From a virus, in IMG/VR virus record IMGVR_UViG_3300025543_000181, positions 1 to 25,734 of that record: DNA of 25,734 nucleotides, one strand, 5' to 3'. Each line of letters opens with the position of its first letter. Position 1 is the first letter of the stretch. The notes below the pieces were generated by a model that saw nothing but the letters and a program-made list of their open reading frames with translations, was not told the DNA's origin and did not search any database. Positions 1 through 9,814 of this stretch are shown piece after piece. The position numbers and the translations under genes were made by a program.

Positions 1-256
1 AATCAGAATCGGTGTTTGACGTTGCAGCTGCACCTACTGCCGATACCGATGAATTAGAGCTTTCACCAGAAGTATTGCCGGCCGTGTCACCTTTAGTTCC
101 ACCACCATCATTTCCACTACCTGCGTTATCCCCACCAGTCGCTCCACCACCTTGTGAGCCAGTTCCGAATATAGCTTCATTAACTTGGAATTCAGCGAAA
201 TTGCCGCGGAATGTTCCGTTTGCTTTAGCTAAGTTATATCTCTCTAGTTGAGTCAT
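1..256 (-). CDS. Gly/Ser/Asn-rich virion protein, N-terminal part (truncated by window edge)
   Basis: The minus-strand frame opens with ATG at 256 and stays open to base 1, so only the first 85 or so residues are seen. It begins MTQLERYNLAKANGTFRGNF, then after about residue 35 becomes a low-complexity Gly/Ser/Asn/Asp/Thr stretch of the kind that forms a flexible linker between an anchoring head and a distal domain. It lies 31 bp downstream of the stop of the large baseplate/fibre gene and runs the same way, so it is most likely the next late virion gene (fibre, adhesin or accessory baseplate component). This is an inference from position and composition; no family was recognised. The opposite-strand frame at 12-251 is Pro/Ser-rich purely as a mirror of the Gly codons and is not a gene. 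Confidence 0.7.
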   Translation of the reverse strand, partial: MTQLERYNLAKANGTFRGNFAEFQVNEAIFGTGSQGGGATGGDNAGSGNDGGGTKGDTAGNTSGESSNSSVSAVGAAATSNTDSD

Positions 257-287
257 AATGTTATCTTATTATTTAGTGTTATCATAA

Positions 288-3200
288 TTATTTTGCCTTA
301 TCGTATACAGATACAATGGAATTAGCTTCTGATATTAATAATGGGTCAGTAGATGCACTTTTAATATACGGTAACGGTCCTTCTGGTGCAAGTTTAAATG
401 CATAATCTAATAATAGTAATTCAGTTTGCCTATCGGGGGTAATCGCCATTACTTGAAAATATTTATTCTTCTCATCATCTTCTTTAAACTTTATTTTTAA
501 AAATTCTAAAGATTCTTTGAATCGGCTGGCTTGCTGATTACCTGTAAAGATTGGTAATGGTTCATCATCTGAATTAATTAAATTACCACTTAATTCTTGT
601 TCGAATCCATCACGTGCTTCTTGCTCAAGCCTATCTCTTTCTTCTTGCTCAAGTCTATCTCTTTCTTCTTGCTCAAGTCTATCTCTTTCTTGTAGTTCAT
701 TGTTTGCAGCTTCATCATTCACATCGAATGTATCAAGACCGCTATTAACAGTATCAAACTCAATCCGTCTAAGGTCTTCATATTCACGTCGTATCACATC
801 GGTTTCAATTCTAGAAGCAAACTCAGCTCTACGAGTCTTTTCAATACTAGCCAACTTACCAATCTTTTTTCTGAATGCTTTTTTCTCAGCTTTATATTCT
901 TTTAAAAGTTGATGCTTCACAAACTCCCATACATACAATTCTCGCAAATCGATAAATGTGGCTGGTTGATTCGTTAGAGCACCAACCTCCAAGTTACCTC
1001 CAGCTGCGGTTGTTGATGTATAGATTAATACATTAGCATCTGCTGCAAATATTTCAATTACAGGCTTACCATCTGGTGTATCGGGTGAATTCGTTGTTAA
1101 TGAATCCGATGTCAGTTTACATCCTAAGAATGTTAGATTCTCCATTGCGAATGATTTCTCATCAGCTGATACGGATGATGGTACTAATGATGATGATGAT
1201 GGTAACCCTAATGATGCAGATAATCGTGTACTATAAAAATAAACCTTTGATTTTGCGTAAGTTGATAGTTTAGCGTTTATTGCTGTGGATGATGTTACAT
1301 TATAATTCCAATAGCCATTTGTTTGTGGTGCCCACCCTTCCCCGTAACCAACATCGGCTGTAGATGATGTTGGTACTAATATGCTGTATTTATATGCTGA
1401 TGGTGCATACATATCTTTAATTTGCGGATTACCAATTGATTGTAGATTTTCCTTTGTAGATACAACTGTATCAGTATCAAGTGGTATTAAAGTAAAATTG
1501 TAATCATTGTATGTAAATATAGGAAGTTTTACTGGTTGTAGTATCACCGATTCATATTGTTTTAAATATTCGGTATTTGGTATTTTTACCGGCTCTTCTA
1601 CTATAGTCGTATATTCAGTATAGTCAGCACTAAGTGGCTTCTCATGTTGTTTTAATGTTACATCATATTGTGGTTGTGTATATGTTACCTTTGTTTTAGA
1701 TTTAAATTTAGGTCGTTCTAATATATGTGGTTCAATTAAGATACCCGAGTTGTAATCAACTCTAGCCGGCATAGTTTGTCTAATCTGTTCAAACACAGTT
1801 TGGTCATATCTTGCTAATATATTAATTACAGTATTTATTAAATTTTTAGAAGTGTATTTTTTGAATACGTTTCTTCTTAAATAATCTAATTCTTCATTCT
1901 GCTCAGTATAACCTTCTCTAGTATCAGGATTACCAATATAATCATCTATCTCAAAATAACCAGTATGATTGTAGATATCTTCGTTATACATTTTTGTAGC
2001 AGAAAGATATACACCAACTTGATTTGAATCTACAGGCGCAGAATCATATTGTGATTTTTCCTTTTTCTTATCAGGGTCTAATATTCCAGTTAATCTGCTA
2101 GGTTCAAGTCTAACTTTATTGTTCATTATATTGTTAGCTCCAGCAGAAGGAACTTTTGTATAATATTCTTCGGTAACACCTCTTAAATCATCAGCTTCAA
2201 AATTGAAAAGTGATGCCGTTAATGGGCTACCGTTTTCAGATGTAAGTATATTTCTATTTGGATGTGATGATACTATACTATAAGCGCTTGTTACACTTTT
2301 CAATTGAGAATCAGGAATGAACCTAAATTTCAAATCAAAGTAAGATGATGTTGCTGAATTACCATGATACGTTTCTCTCGACAGAGTGTGTTCATCAACA
2401 ACGATATCTTTTAATGGATTTGCCCAATATCTAATTTCTTGGATAGAACCACTTAAATATTCAGCAGCGTTCCAAAGTGTTAATCCAGTAGCAGTTGGTA
2501 AATCTTTACCAATAGTTAAATCCCCACTACCAGTCCAAGCTGCGTTGTATGATGATTCGCTTGAACCATCAACTGAAATACTAGCTGATTTATTTGTAAT
2601 GATATCATCTTTTCTGCTTCTACGATATTGTATTTTGTAAGTGTTATCTGCTGTTATATCATCAACTGATGATTCTCTTTGTACTAATAAAGTACTCATA
2701 GTTGAATCAAATACCATAACATCATTTATAGATGCTGATTTATATCCGGCGCTACCACTTAGAAAAAAGTGAATATTACCTCTACCAACTCTAGATGAGT
2801 TTGGTTCTAATACTACACCAAAATCTAATCCTTTATTTAATACGGCGGTTGTTCTACTTAAATTTTGTTGAATTTGAATTTCTATTGTATCAATTGGGTT
2901 TGGGTCGTTCACTAAGTATGTAGATGAATCTACATCAGTTATTTTATCCCAAGGAAGTGTAATATAATTATCAGTATCAAATCTTAAATGATATACAAAC
3001 TTATCGTGTTCCCATATTGGTCTAACATCTTCAACCATAGGTCCACCATACTCTTTAATAGATAGAAATGTTTGTGGGATACCATATGTTGCAATTAATG
3101 CTTTTACTGCTCTAGCAGAACCTTTTGATTTTAATAAGTAAGGTATGTTGTTTACAACTCTACGCCAAACTTCATAATTAATTTGTTCGTGTGGTTTGGA

Positions 3201-5204
3201 TTTCAATGAACCACTCTGTGCTGGTGTACCTTGTGAGTTTGTTCCTAATGCATATTCCCAAAGGTTAGATGTATCTTTTCCATGAGTTAATTTCCAACCC
3301 ATTGATTTTGCTACATCATAAAGAAGTTCGTTTGGCATACCATCATAAGGATGCTCTTCCCTCGTATTTATTGAAGTTAATGTTTTTACATAACTCCATG
3401 TAATATCGAAGTGATGTCCAACCATATCAATAAATAAAATATAATCTTTATTCAAAGGGTCTTCTACAATTGATGCTGGTATTGAGCGTGTTAATCGTGC
3501 TTCGTTCTCAGAATCAAATAAACTAGCAGATGAAATTAACCCATTAAAGTAATTTTCACCCGTAGGGGAAGTAGTTGAATACGTTACAATTGGATATGAT
3601 GATTCTTTAGGCCATGCGCTAAATGTAAATGCGGATGAACTGTAATGTGTATATGTACTACCTGTTTCATAATACATCCACTTTTCCCAACCATCAAATC
3701 CACTCGTTACATTATCTCTCCGTTGAATTGATTGGGATATGTTTGTTATTGCAGCTGAACCACTAACCGATTCTAACGTTGTTATTCTAGTATTGTATGA
3801 TTCTATTAATCCTAATTTATATTTAAAATTATGAACACGCTCTTCTGCTGATGAGTAGTTTACAAAGTTTTTAAAATCAGAATAATCTATATTAGGTGTA
3901 GTGTTACCAAATGATGAACTAAGATACTTATCAACAATTTGTTGAGATGTTGATAGATTAGCATCTAATAACTCATTCCAATTTTTTAAATTAGTGCCTT
4001 GAGATTTACCATAGTTACCGAGGTCTATCTTAAAGTTGGGTGGTGAGAAATCTGATGTTTCAATCGATTTACTAAATGGGAAAACTGATACTCTATCAAT
4101 ATATGAGTCGTGAACCAATCGTGCTATTGTTGGGCTTAGTAACTGTTGAGTATCTTTTAAAGGTTTATATAATTTAACTACAACATTTTTTAAAGTAGTA
4201 GTATCAGCTAATGATGTATCATAATATCTTACCTTAGAAAAGTTTTTGATGGCTTGGTTAATAACAGTACCATTCTCTGGTCCATTAAATTTTCTATCAT
4301 TATCAGTTGCATCGTTAGTATAATAAATAATATTATCATTTGTATCTAATTCGGGCTCGTATGAAAGTGTACCATTATCATTAACAATGTTGAATTTTGC
4401 AGCTCTACCAGTAGCTTTAGGTGGAATGAGGGTTCTTGTAAAAGTTGTTGTAGCTGCTGTAACATTACTAATACCAACGGCTGAGGTGTTTCCATTATAT
4501 TCATACGAATTAGAAGAGGTGGATGGGTCTTCCATCGGAATTTCTTCAACAACTGTATATTCATCCGTTACCTCTACCCAAAGCCCGTCTTCACCATATA
4601 AAGGATAAAATGTTGTTTTTTTATCATTGGTATTTGTTCCAATTGGATATGGTGCATTCTTTACAATTTCACCTACTTTTGGGTTGTTATTAAAATCAAA
4701 CCCTACAATTGGAATTAGTTCGTTATTACCTAAGTTTAATACTAAATCATCGTTATAGTTTGATGATAAATTTGATTGTACATATTGATATAAATCACTA
4801 AAAGTTTCGCTATCAGAAATTGTTAATTCTAATTCAGTTGAATCGGATGATATCCTATTAATATCTAATTCACCAGTTAAAGTGTTAACAAAGTTATATA
4901 GAACACTATAATAACCACTTTTTACCCCTGATAGTCTTACATCTAATTCAGGCTTTATTAATATATTATATGGTGTTGTTTTTTCAGATAGTTCGTATTC
5001 AATATCAGTTTGTTGAGATTGTATTAATGAATCAGCTGAATATAAATGTGATTCAACTTTTGAATTATTTAGTAAATCTTCTGAGATAGGTTCGGTAAAA
5101 GTAGGTATTTTTACAATATCAGCAGCAGAATATATTGCAGTATTTTCTACAGGCTCCTTTGAGGTTGTTAATATATCTTTATTTTGAAATCTGTCTATTG
5201 CCAT
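288..5204 (-). CDS. Large baseplate/tail-fibre structural protein with LamG-like domain and C-terminal coiled coil
   Basis: This 1638-aa protein is by far the largest gene and sits at the distal end of the baseplate block, where T4-like phages carry gp7/gp8/fibre genes. Residues about 675-722 contain YEVWRRVVNNIPYLLKSKG followed by a KALIATYGIP-type helix. This resembles the 'L.N.P.LLK.KGT..al..ll..yGip' core of P2 gpI-like baseplate proteins; the homology is suggestive only. Residues about 732-945 look like a concanavalin/LamG jelly-roll, ending in SGSIQEIRYWANPL and a downstream helix. Such domains commonly bind glycans. Residues about 1435-1535 are strongly charged and helical and include three to four copies of the 8-residue unit ERDRLEQE, a likely coiled coil. 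The upstream gene ends at 5221, leaving 16 bp. Probable role: a structural link between baseplate and fibres with a host-surface-binding module. Confidence 0.8.
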   Translation of the reverse strand: MAIDRFQNKDILTTSKEPVENTAIYSAADIVKIPTFTEPISEDLLNNSKVESHLYSADSLIQSQQTDIEYELSEKTTPYNILIKPELDVRLSGVKSGYYSVLYNFVNTLTGELDINRISSDSTELELTISDSETFSDLYQYVQSNLSSNYNDDLVLNLGNNELIPIVGFDFNNNPKVGEIVKNAPYPIGTNTNDKKTTFYPLYGEDGLWVEVTDEYTVVEEIPMEDPSTSSNSYEYNGNTSAVGISNVTAATTTFTRTLIPPKATGRAAKFNIVNDNGTLSYEPELDTNDNIIYYTNDATDNDRKFNGPENGTVINQAIKNFSKVRYYDTSLADTTTLKNVVVKLYKPLKDTQQLLSPTIARLVHDSYIDRVSVFPFSKSIETSDFSPPNFKIDLGNYGKSQGTNLKNWNELLDANLSTSQQIVDKYLSSSFGNTTPNIDYSDFKNFVNYSSAEERVHNFKYKLGLIESYNTRITTLESVSGSAAITNISQSIQRRDNVTSGFDGWEKWMYYETGSTYTHYSSSAFTFSAWPKESSYPIVTYSTTSPTGENYFNGLISSASLFDSENEARLTRSIPASIVEDPLNKDYILFIDMVGHHFDITWSYVKTLTSINTREEHPYDGMPNELLYDVAKSMGWKLTHGKDTSNLWEYALGTNSQGTPAQSGSLKSKPHEQINYEVWRRVVNNIPYLLKSKGSARAVKALIATYGIPQTFLSIKEYGGPMVEDVRPIWEHDKFVYHLRFDTDNYITLPWDKITDVDSSTYLVNDPNPIDTIEIQIQQNLSRTTAVLNKGLDFGVVLEPNSSRVGRGNIHFFLSGSAGYKSASINDVMVFDSTMSTLLVQRESSVDDITADNTYKIQYRRSRKDDIITNKSASISVDGSSESSYNAAWTGSGDLTIGKDLPTATGLTLWNAAEYLSGSIQEIRYWANPLKDIVVDEHTLSRETYHGNSATSSYFDLKFRFIPDSQLKSVTSAYSIVSSHPNRNILTSENGSPLTASLFNFEADDLRGVTEEYYTKVPSAGANNIMNNKVRLEPSRLTGILDPDKKKEKSQYDSAPVDSNQVGVYLSATKMYNEDIYNHTGYFEIDDYIGNPDTREGYTEQNEELDYLRRNVFKKYTSKNLINTVINILARYDQTVFEQIRQTMPARVDYNSGILIEPHILERPKFKSKTKVTYTQPQYDVTLKQHEKPLSADYTEYTTIVEEPVKIPNTEYLKQYESVILQPVKLPIFTYNDYNFTLIPLDTDTVVSTKENLQSIGNPQIKDMYAPSAYKYSILVPTSSTADVGYGEGWAPQTNGYWNYNVTSSTAINAKLSTYAKSKVYFYSTRLSASLGLPSSSSLVPSSVSADEKSFAMENLTFLGCKLTSDSLTTNSPDTPDGKPVIEIFAADANVLIYTSTTAAGGNLEVGALTNQPATFIDLRELYVWEFVKHQLLKEYKAEKKAFRKKIGKLASIEKTRRAEFASRIETDVIRREYEDLRRIEFDTVNSGLDTFDVNDEAANNELQERDRLEQEERDRLEQEERDRLEQEARDGFEQELSGNLINSDDEPLPIFTGNQQASRFKESLEFLKIKFKEDDEKNKYFQVMAITPDRQTELLLLDYAFKLAPEGPLPYIKSASTDPLLISEANSIVSVYDKAK
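614..693 (-). repeat. 24-bp tandem repeat encoding coiled-coil heptad-like units
   Basis: About three near-identical 24-bp units lie in tandem inside the large baseplate gene. Each encodes the octapeptide ERDRLEQE, with a fourth degenerate copy (ARDGFEQE). Copies differ by single bases, which suggests recent duplication by slippage or recombination. An 8-residue period in a charged helix would lengthen a coiled coil, so copy number could tune the length of a stalk. Confidence 0.85.
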
Positions 5205-5220
5205 ATTATCTTCTATTATA

Positions 5221-6318
5221 TCAATTAGATATTAATTGAATATCCCAAAAACTACTATCTACATAATACCCAACCTCAGCGTTGTTACCAGTACCACAAG
5301 CACCGGCTATCTGCCACTCATCAAACTCTTTCATATCTTCGTTTAGGATTGTGATTCCATTTACGTGATTGAACCCATTACTTTTTGGAGGCCGTTTATC
5401 ATTTCCAGCAACTGCATCAAAATTAGTTACGGTGTTTCGTATCCCAAATGAATTAATCGAAGTTTCTGCAGATGATTTTCTGATTCGTTGGAATCGAGTA
5501 TCTATAGCAACAGGCAACAATATATACCGATTTTCAAGAGGGGTTGATAGGTTGTAGGCTCTTTGTGGTGAACCATATCCATAGAAATGCCTCATTGCCC
5601 GTTGAATCTGTAAATTAGTGTAATTACCTTTAATACTACTATCGCGACCTACAAAAGCTCGTCTTAAATCTACATATCGGTCTAAGTAGGCGGTAGCCTG
5701 TGCATCAGTCATACCAGAGTAAAACTCGCCTTCAGCGCCAGGTAAGTTGATACCGTCCTGCATGCTGTATTTTCCTTCGCTAATTGCTAGAGTCCTTATG
5801 GCAACATCATTCTTAGTAATTTTTGGATATGTGGGTTCTCTTCTATCGAATGAGCGAATTTGGTATGTTAGCTTTAAATCGTTACCACTATCTATCAACT
5901 CTTTTGTAATAGTATATCTACCTGGTGTTGCTTGTGGTGGCCCGAATACAACTTTACTGAACCCTAAATTACCACTACCATATGGCTTTTCACCATTGGT
6001 TGATTCAAAACTTTGGTTATATGAATAATACTTTTTATCATTTGGAGGTAACTCATATCTAGCGCTGAATTCATCTCTGAATCCTGTGAAGTTTCTTAAA
6101 TCCAATTTCTCTTCATTAATAATTGTAAGTTCAAGTGATGGGCCTACGTTTACTAATTCAGTTGGTTGTCTATATAATACTTTGTTAAACGCATCTTTAC
6201 CATAAACAGTTTTAGATGCTGCAAGTTTAACAGTACCATACGAATCCGTTCCCTCTGGGTCTAACGTATATGATATTATTTGTTTAGATGTATTTCTTTT
6301 TACTTTTCTATTCGCCAT
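5221..6318 (-). CDS. Putative virion structural protein (365 aa), baseplate/tail accessory
   Basis: No family was confidently recognised. The N-terminus is basic (MANRKVKRNTSKQ), the middle looks beta-rich, and residues about 200-255 carry a 'TDAQATAYLDRYVDLRRAF ... HFYGYG' pattern. That pattern resembles the short 'YL..NPDV..A...HY...G' repeat found in many secreted and phage structural proteins; the resemblance is weak evidence. The C-terminus is rich in aromatic and Gly residues. Its ATG overlaps the stop of the upstream gene by one base (TAATG), indicating translational coupling, and it lies between two putative surface-binding proteins. It is therefore most likely a virion component assembled onto the baseplate. 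The start is fixed by the coupling; no strong Shine-Dalgarno is seen. Confidence 0.75.
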   Translation of the reverse strand: MANRKVKRNTSKQIISYTLDPEGTDSYGTVKLAASKTVYGKDAFNKVLYRQPTELVNVGPSLELTIINEEKLDLRNFTGFRDEFSARYELPPNDKKYYSYNQSFESTNGEKPYGSGNLGFSKVVFGPPQATPGRYTITKELIDSGNDLKLTYQIRSFDRREPTYPKITKNDVAIRTLAISEGKYSMQDGINLPGAEGEFYSGMTDAQATAYLDRYVDLRRAFVGRDSSIKGNYTNLQIQRAMRHFYGYGSPQRAYNLSTPLENRYILLPVAIDTRFQRIRKSSAETSINSFGIRNTVTNFDAVAGNDKRPPKSNGFNHVNGITILNEDMKEFDEWQIAGACGTGNNAEVGYYVDSSFWDIQLISN

Positions 6319-7412
6319 TACCTAACCACTTTAAATACATAACCATCAAAATACTCTTGTCTACTATCTCTATCAACTCTAAATTCAAACTGATAGAATC
6401 GTTCAGGTTGAAGTGTATTAAACCAAAAATCAAAATAGTTACCAGTCGAATCACAACTAATTTTAGTATAAGTTGTATCGAATGGTGCTAACACTAAATT
6501 GGTTTCAACATCTCTAACCTGGTAATAAGTATTTTGAGGAAGAGATTTAACATCATTATATAGAGAAGAAGTTGAGAAAGTTCTTTGTGGGAATCGCTGC
6601 CTACCCACTACTCTTATTCTTGACTTCGAATTTTCCTTATATTCTGCCATTAAATTCTTTGGGTATATCAGAATATCATCGCCTGTTAATGATGATAGTG
6701 ACCCAGTAGTATATGCTGAATCATCCCATCTAACTTCTAATGTTGGTACATATATAGTATGTGTTTCGTTTGAGAAGAATTTAGATGAACCATATCTGGT
6801 AGAACCACTCTCTTCTAATAATGGTCGTTTTACAATAAATCCATTGTTATCTCTTGAACCACTCATCCAATCTTTAACATACTCAGAAACTTCTACTTTT
6901 AAGTCATTAGTATATTTGTTAAAGGTTTGTGAGTATGCTGTGTTATTTGCTGATGCGGTATACCAAGTACCACCACCATCATTATGTATGTATGAACCAG
7001 TCGTTCCACTTGCAAATGAACCCGTCGACCATAGTGAACTATTTCTATATTGCCAGCTTACACCATCCGTTTGAATTGGTGAATCATAAAATTGACCTTT
7101 ACCTTCTGTCCAACTTTGTGAAACAGGATATATATCTAACTGATATTCAGACTGTACTCCAACTTGTTCAGTTGATGTGAGGTTTAAATAAAATTTACAA
7201 TTAGATGATATCGTTCCTGCTGATATTGATGCTGATATTGTTGAGATATCAAATTGTGTTAATATTCTACTGTTACCTATTAGAATACTATCAGTAAGAG
7301 TATCATAAAATTTAGTTACTTCTAATATTTCATCACCACCAGCATTCTGTGCTCTTAATGCATCCTGTTCGTATATCGTAGAATCCTTTTGTCCGTATAT
7401 TCTATATATCAT
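6318..7412 (-). CDS. DNRLRE/CBM-like putative virion surface protein
   Basis: This 364-aa protein has the hallmarks of a DNRLRE-type (disaggregatase-related) carbohydrate-binding beta-sandwich in residues about 1-235: YPVSQSWTEGKG, GVSWQYRNSSLWSTG, then VSEYVKDWMSGSRDNNGFIV. The 'W.eg.g ... GvsW.yrn...W...G ... V...V..W..g...N.Gf.l' order is typical of that fold in cell-surface glycan-binding proteins. The C-terminal part (about 240-364) is a second beta-rich module that I cannot name. It is preceded by a clear ribosome binding site (AGGAG, 7 nt before ATG) and sits directly after baseplate wedge gp6, followed by TAATG coupling to the next gene. Likely role: a tail or fibre adhesin, or chaperone-like attachment module. 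Virion location is inferred from context. Confidence 0.72.
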   Translation of the reverse strand: MIYRIYGQKDSTIYEQDALRAQNAGGDEILEVTKFYDTLTDSILIGNSRILTQFDISTISASISAGTISSNCKFYLNLTSTEQVGVQSEYQLDIYPVSQSWTEGKGQFYDSPIQTDGVSWQYRNSSLWSTGSFASGTTGSYIHNDGGGTWYTASANNTAYSQTFNKYTNDLKVEVSEYVKDWMSGSRDNNGFIVKRPLLEESGSTRYGSSKFFSNETHTIYVPTLEVRWDDSAYTTGSLSSLTGDDILIYPKNLMAEYKENSKSRIRVVGRQRFPQRTFSTSSLYNDVKSLPQNTYYQVRDVETNLVLAPFDTTYTKISCDSTGNYFDFWFNTLQPERFYQFEFRVDRDSRQEYFDGYVFKVVR

Positions 7413-7423
7413 TGTTTATCTCC

Positions 7424-9364
7424 TTAGAATGATTGAGTTATCACTTTACCTTTTATATCCAAATTAGGAAATTTAACTTCAAATATTGATGAATCTTTAG
7501 GTGGATAAATTACACCCATTTTGGTAGCAGTGTTAATGCTATATTTGTTAGGTGAATAATTACCATTATATTTATTAGTTATCTGTAACCCACCAACTCC
7601 TTGTGCATCTGGTCGAGGTACTGATTGGACTCCTTGAATACCATCTAACAATACATATATTTGAGATAATGTTATAGGTTGGTTTATACTCCAATTATCA
7701 ATATTAAAATAATCTTTTAATGCTGCTATACATCTTAATAACGTTTCATTTGAATTAGCATCTGGTAAAACTATAATATCAAATTGAATTGCTATGTTAA
7801 CAATAAATGCATCTTTGATATTAACTGCATCAGTTAACATTCTATAATATGAAATATATGTTTTAAGATTAGTTTTAGTTGCGTTGTTTAATTGAGTTAA
7901 CTTTTTCTTATTATCATAACCCAATGTATATAAATTTAATGCTAATGGGTTTGGAATCTCCGTTGATACTACACTACCATCTACCTTTTTGTTTTCTATT
8001 TGATAATCTTGTAGTATGTATGCTTTTGCTACCGAACCAAATTGTGGTGGTAATGCGTAACATCTCATAATGTAATCTTCTCTACTTACAGTTCTATTTT
8101 GAGCTGCAAAGTATGCCATTGCATTGTTACGAATCTCATCATCAGTTTCTTTACTCCTACCACCAACTGCAGGAGTTGGATTTGTAACTGCTAATGAATT
8201 TTCTGAGAATCGTAAGGTGTCTTGATTTAAATTTAATGTATTATCATTTTCAAATACTCTACCAGTTATGTTAATCAAATCTTTAGCAGGTACATTATCT
8301 TTAATTCCGTTACCAACAAAATATTCAACTGTAAGGGTTGTATTGGATGGTGCTACTCCGTATGTTTTTGTATATAAGAAGTTTGATGGGTCGATACCTT
8401 GGTCTAATGATGCGTTAGCGGTGTATAGCGCTGCACCAACATTATCTGGATTAGGGATTATTTCTTCATCAGCGTTTGATGATATACCTGCTCCAAACTG
8501 AATTGTTAAATTACTTTCATCTTCAAATTTAGTAATGAATCTTTTAGGAACTCTATTCAGTTGTAACAAATATGGAGTCTCACCTGCATGCTGTGAGAAA
8601 TCTAATGTATTGTCTTGATTATTTTCAATTTGTTCAAATACAGTATCTTGTGCTAAGAATGGAACTTCAGTCCATATATCACCATCTTCATCTGTTATAG
8701 ATTTTATTTTAATTATGTTTGAATCGGTTATCCGTATCTTATCATAAATCTTAGCTGAACCGAATGTAAATGTTTGTGTCTTTACAGTACCACTTGTAGC
8801 CTTTACTTGTTTTTTAAGTAAATAGTATATTGGTTCGTTTGTACTTTCATTAATACTATATACCGAAACTTCTGTTGGATTAAACGATGATGAAAATTGA
8901 AAGTCAATATCAGTTGTTGTTCTAAATTCAACATCTTGAAATTCATCAGAACCAACACTCATATTTCTAGCAACCTTTAACCCATAATCGAAATCCGGTC
9001 TTACAGTATCAGCTGAACCTTTAGATGGTACTAATTGAAACACATCTAATGTTACTGCTGATGGTACTATATTTTTAGGCTTATATCCATAAGTTGCGGC
9101 TAGATTAAATAGGTTTGCTTTCTCTTCTGCATTTATAAGTAACGATTCTCTTAGTTGAGTGTCTGTATAAAATGATAGAACATCACCAACATACGATGCC
9201 ATCTCAATGAACATCATACCAGGAGATGATTCGTTAAAATCATTAAATGTATTTGGGAAATAGTTTTTAGAAAACTCAATTAAGTTTTTTCGTAATTGAC
9301 CAAAATCCTTTCCAACTAAGGAAACATCTTTTCTTACTAAATCTGTTTTATTTGTCTTTGCCAT
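7424..9364 (-). CDS. gp6: Baseplate wedge protein gp6-like (baseplate J family)
   Basis: This 646-aa protein matches the T4 gp6/baseplate J type. Residues about 40-76 read FNESSPGMMFIEMASYVGDV followed by LSFYTDTQLRESLL, an N-terminal segment typical of gp6 homologues in marine T4-like phages. Residues about 400-450 carry GGRSKETDDEIRNNAMAYFA followed by the AQNRTVSREDYIMR segment, the conserved region of baseplate J proteins. In T4, gp6 dimers form the inner iris of the wedge and join the six wedges into a ring. Its neighbour upstream is gp25, the usual partner. A purine-rich AAGGG lies about 7 nt before ATG. Length matches the family. High confidence from motif and synteny. Confidence 0.95.
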   Translation of the reverse strand: MAKTNKTDLVRKDVSLVGKDFGQLRKNLIEFSKNYFPNTFNDFNESSPGMMFIEMASYVGDVLSFYTDTQLRESLLINAEEKANLFNLAATYGYKPKNIVPSAVTLDVFQLVPSKGSADTVRPDFDYGLKVARNMSVGSDEFQDVEFRTTTDIDFQFSSSFNPTEVSVYSINESTNEPIYYLLKKQVKATSGTVKTQTFTFGSAKIYDKIRITDSNIIKIKSITDEDGDIWTEVPFLAQDTVFEQIENNQDNTLDFSQHAGETPYLLQLNRVPKRFITKFEDESNLTIQFGAGISSNADEEIIPNPDNVGAALYTANASLDQGIDPSNFLYTKTYGVAPSNTTLTVEYFVGNGIKDNVPAKDLINITGRVFENDNTLNLNQDTLRFSENSLAVTNPTPAVGGRSKETDDEIRNNAMAYFAAQNRTVSREDYIMRCYALPPQFGSVAKAYILQDYQIENKKVDGSVVSTEIPNPLALNLYTLGYDNKKKLTQLNNATKTNLKTYISYYRMLTDAVNIKDAFIVNIAIQFDIIVLPDANSNETLLRCIAALKDYFNIDNWSINQPITLSQIYVLLDGIQGVQSVPRPDAQGVGGLQITNKYNGNYSPNKYSINTATKMGVIYPPKDSSIFEVKFPNLDIKGKVITQSF

Positions 9365-9373
9365 CTATAACCC

Positions 9374-9811
9374 TTATTCTATTGTAGTTGTTCCAGCCGA
9401 ATCTACAAATATCGTTATCTGTTGATTAGCCCCTTGTTCTGTAACTTTGAAATCTAATGATATGTTTACATAATTTCTATCAAAATCAGGGGTTACTGTA
9501 AGTTTATCAATTACTATATATGGTAACCAAAACCCAATATCTTCACGTATTTGTTCATCTAAGGCAGTACTTAAATCCCCATCCATCTGTTCAAACATAA
9601 GAGAATATACATCTGAACCAAACTCAGGTTGAAATAATCGTTCACCCTTTCTGGTTAATAATAAATTCTTTAAATTAGATATCGCCTGCTCTTCAGTTGT
9701 ATAACTTAAAGAAAATAATCCATTGTTCTTACCGAATGGTAATGTTATACCAATTGCTACATCTTTTTCAAAATCTAGTGGGTTGTAAAAGTTTTCTTTT
9801 CTTTGAGCCAT
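9374..9811 (-). CDS. gp25: Baseplate wedge protein gp25-like (GPW/gp25 family)
   Basis: This 145-aa protein has the GPW/gp25 signature: a short N-terminal strand region, then NLKNLLLTRKGERLFQPEFG followed by SDVYSLMFE, then a helix (LDEQIREDIGFWLP) and a C-terminal sheet (VTPDFDRNYVNISLDFKV). In T4, gp25 is the conserved sheath-initiator in the inner baseplate, binding gp6 and gp53 and nucleating sheath polymerisation. Length is close to family norm. The AAGGA ribosome binding site lies inside the last codons of the upstream gene, about 8 nt before ATG, so the two are translationally linked. Confidence 0.96.
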   Translation of the reverse strand: MAQRKENFYNPLDFEKDVAIGITLPFGKNNGLFSLSYTTEEQAISNLKNLLLTRKGERLFQPEFGSDVYSLMFEQMDGDLSTALDEQIREDIGFWLPYIVIDKLTVTPDFDRNYVNISLDFKVTEQGANQQITIFVDSAGTTTIE

Positions 9812-9814
9812 TTA

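Noticed and set aside
12-251. Plus-strand frame rich in Pro/Ser
   Set aside because: It mirrors the Gly/Ser-rich minus-strand gene that opens at 256; no promoter or ribosome site, and all neighbours are on the minus strand.
1150-1210. GATGATGAT run as a microsatellite or regulatory repeat
   Set aside because: It encodes a Ser-rich stretch (SSSS) on the minus strand inside the large baseplate gene and is short.
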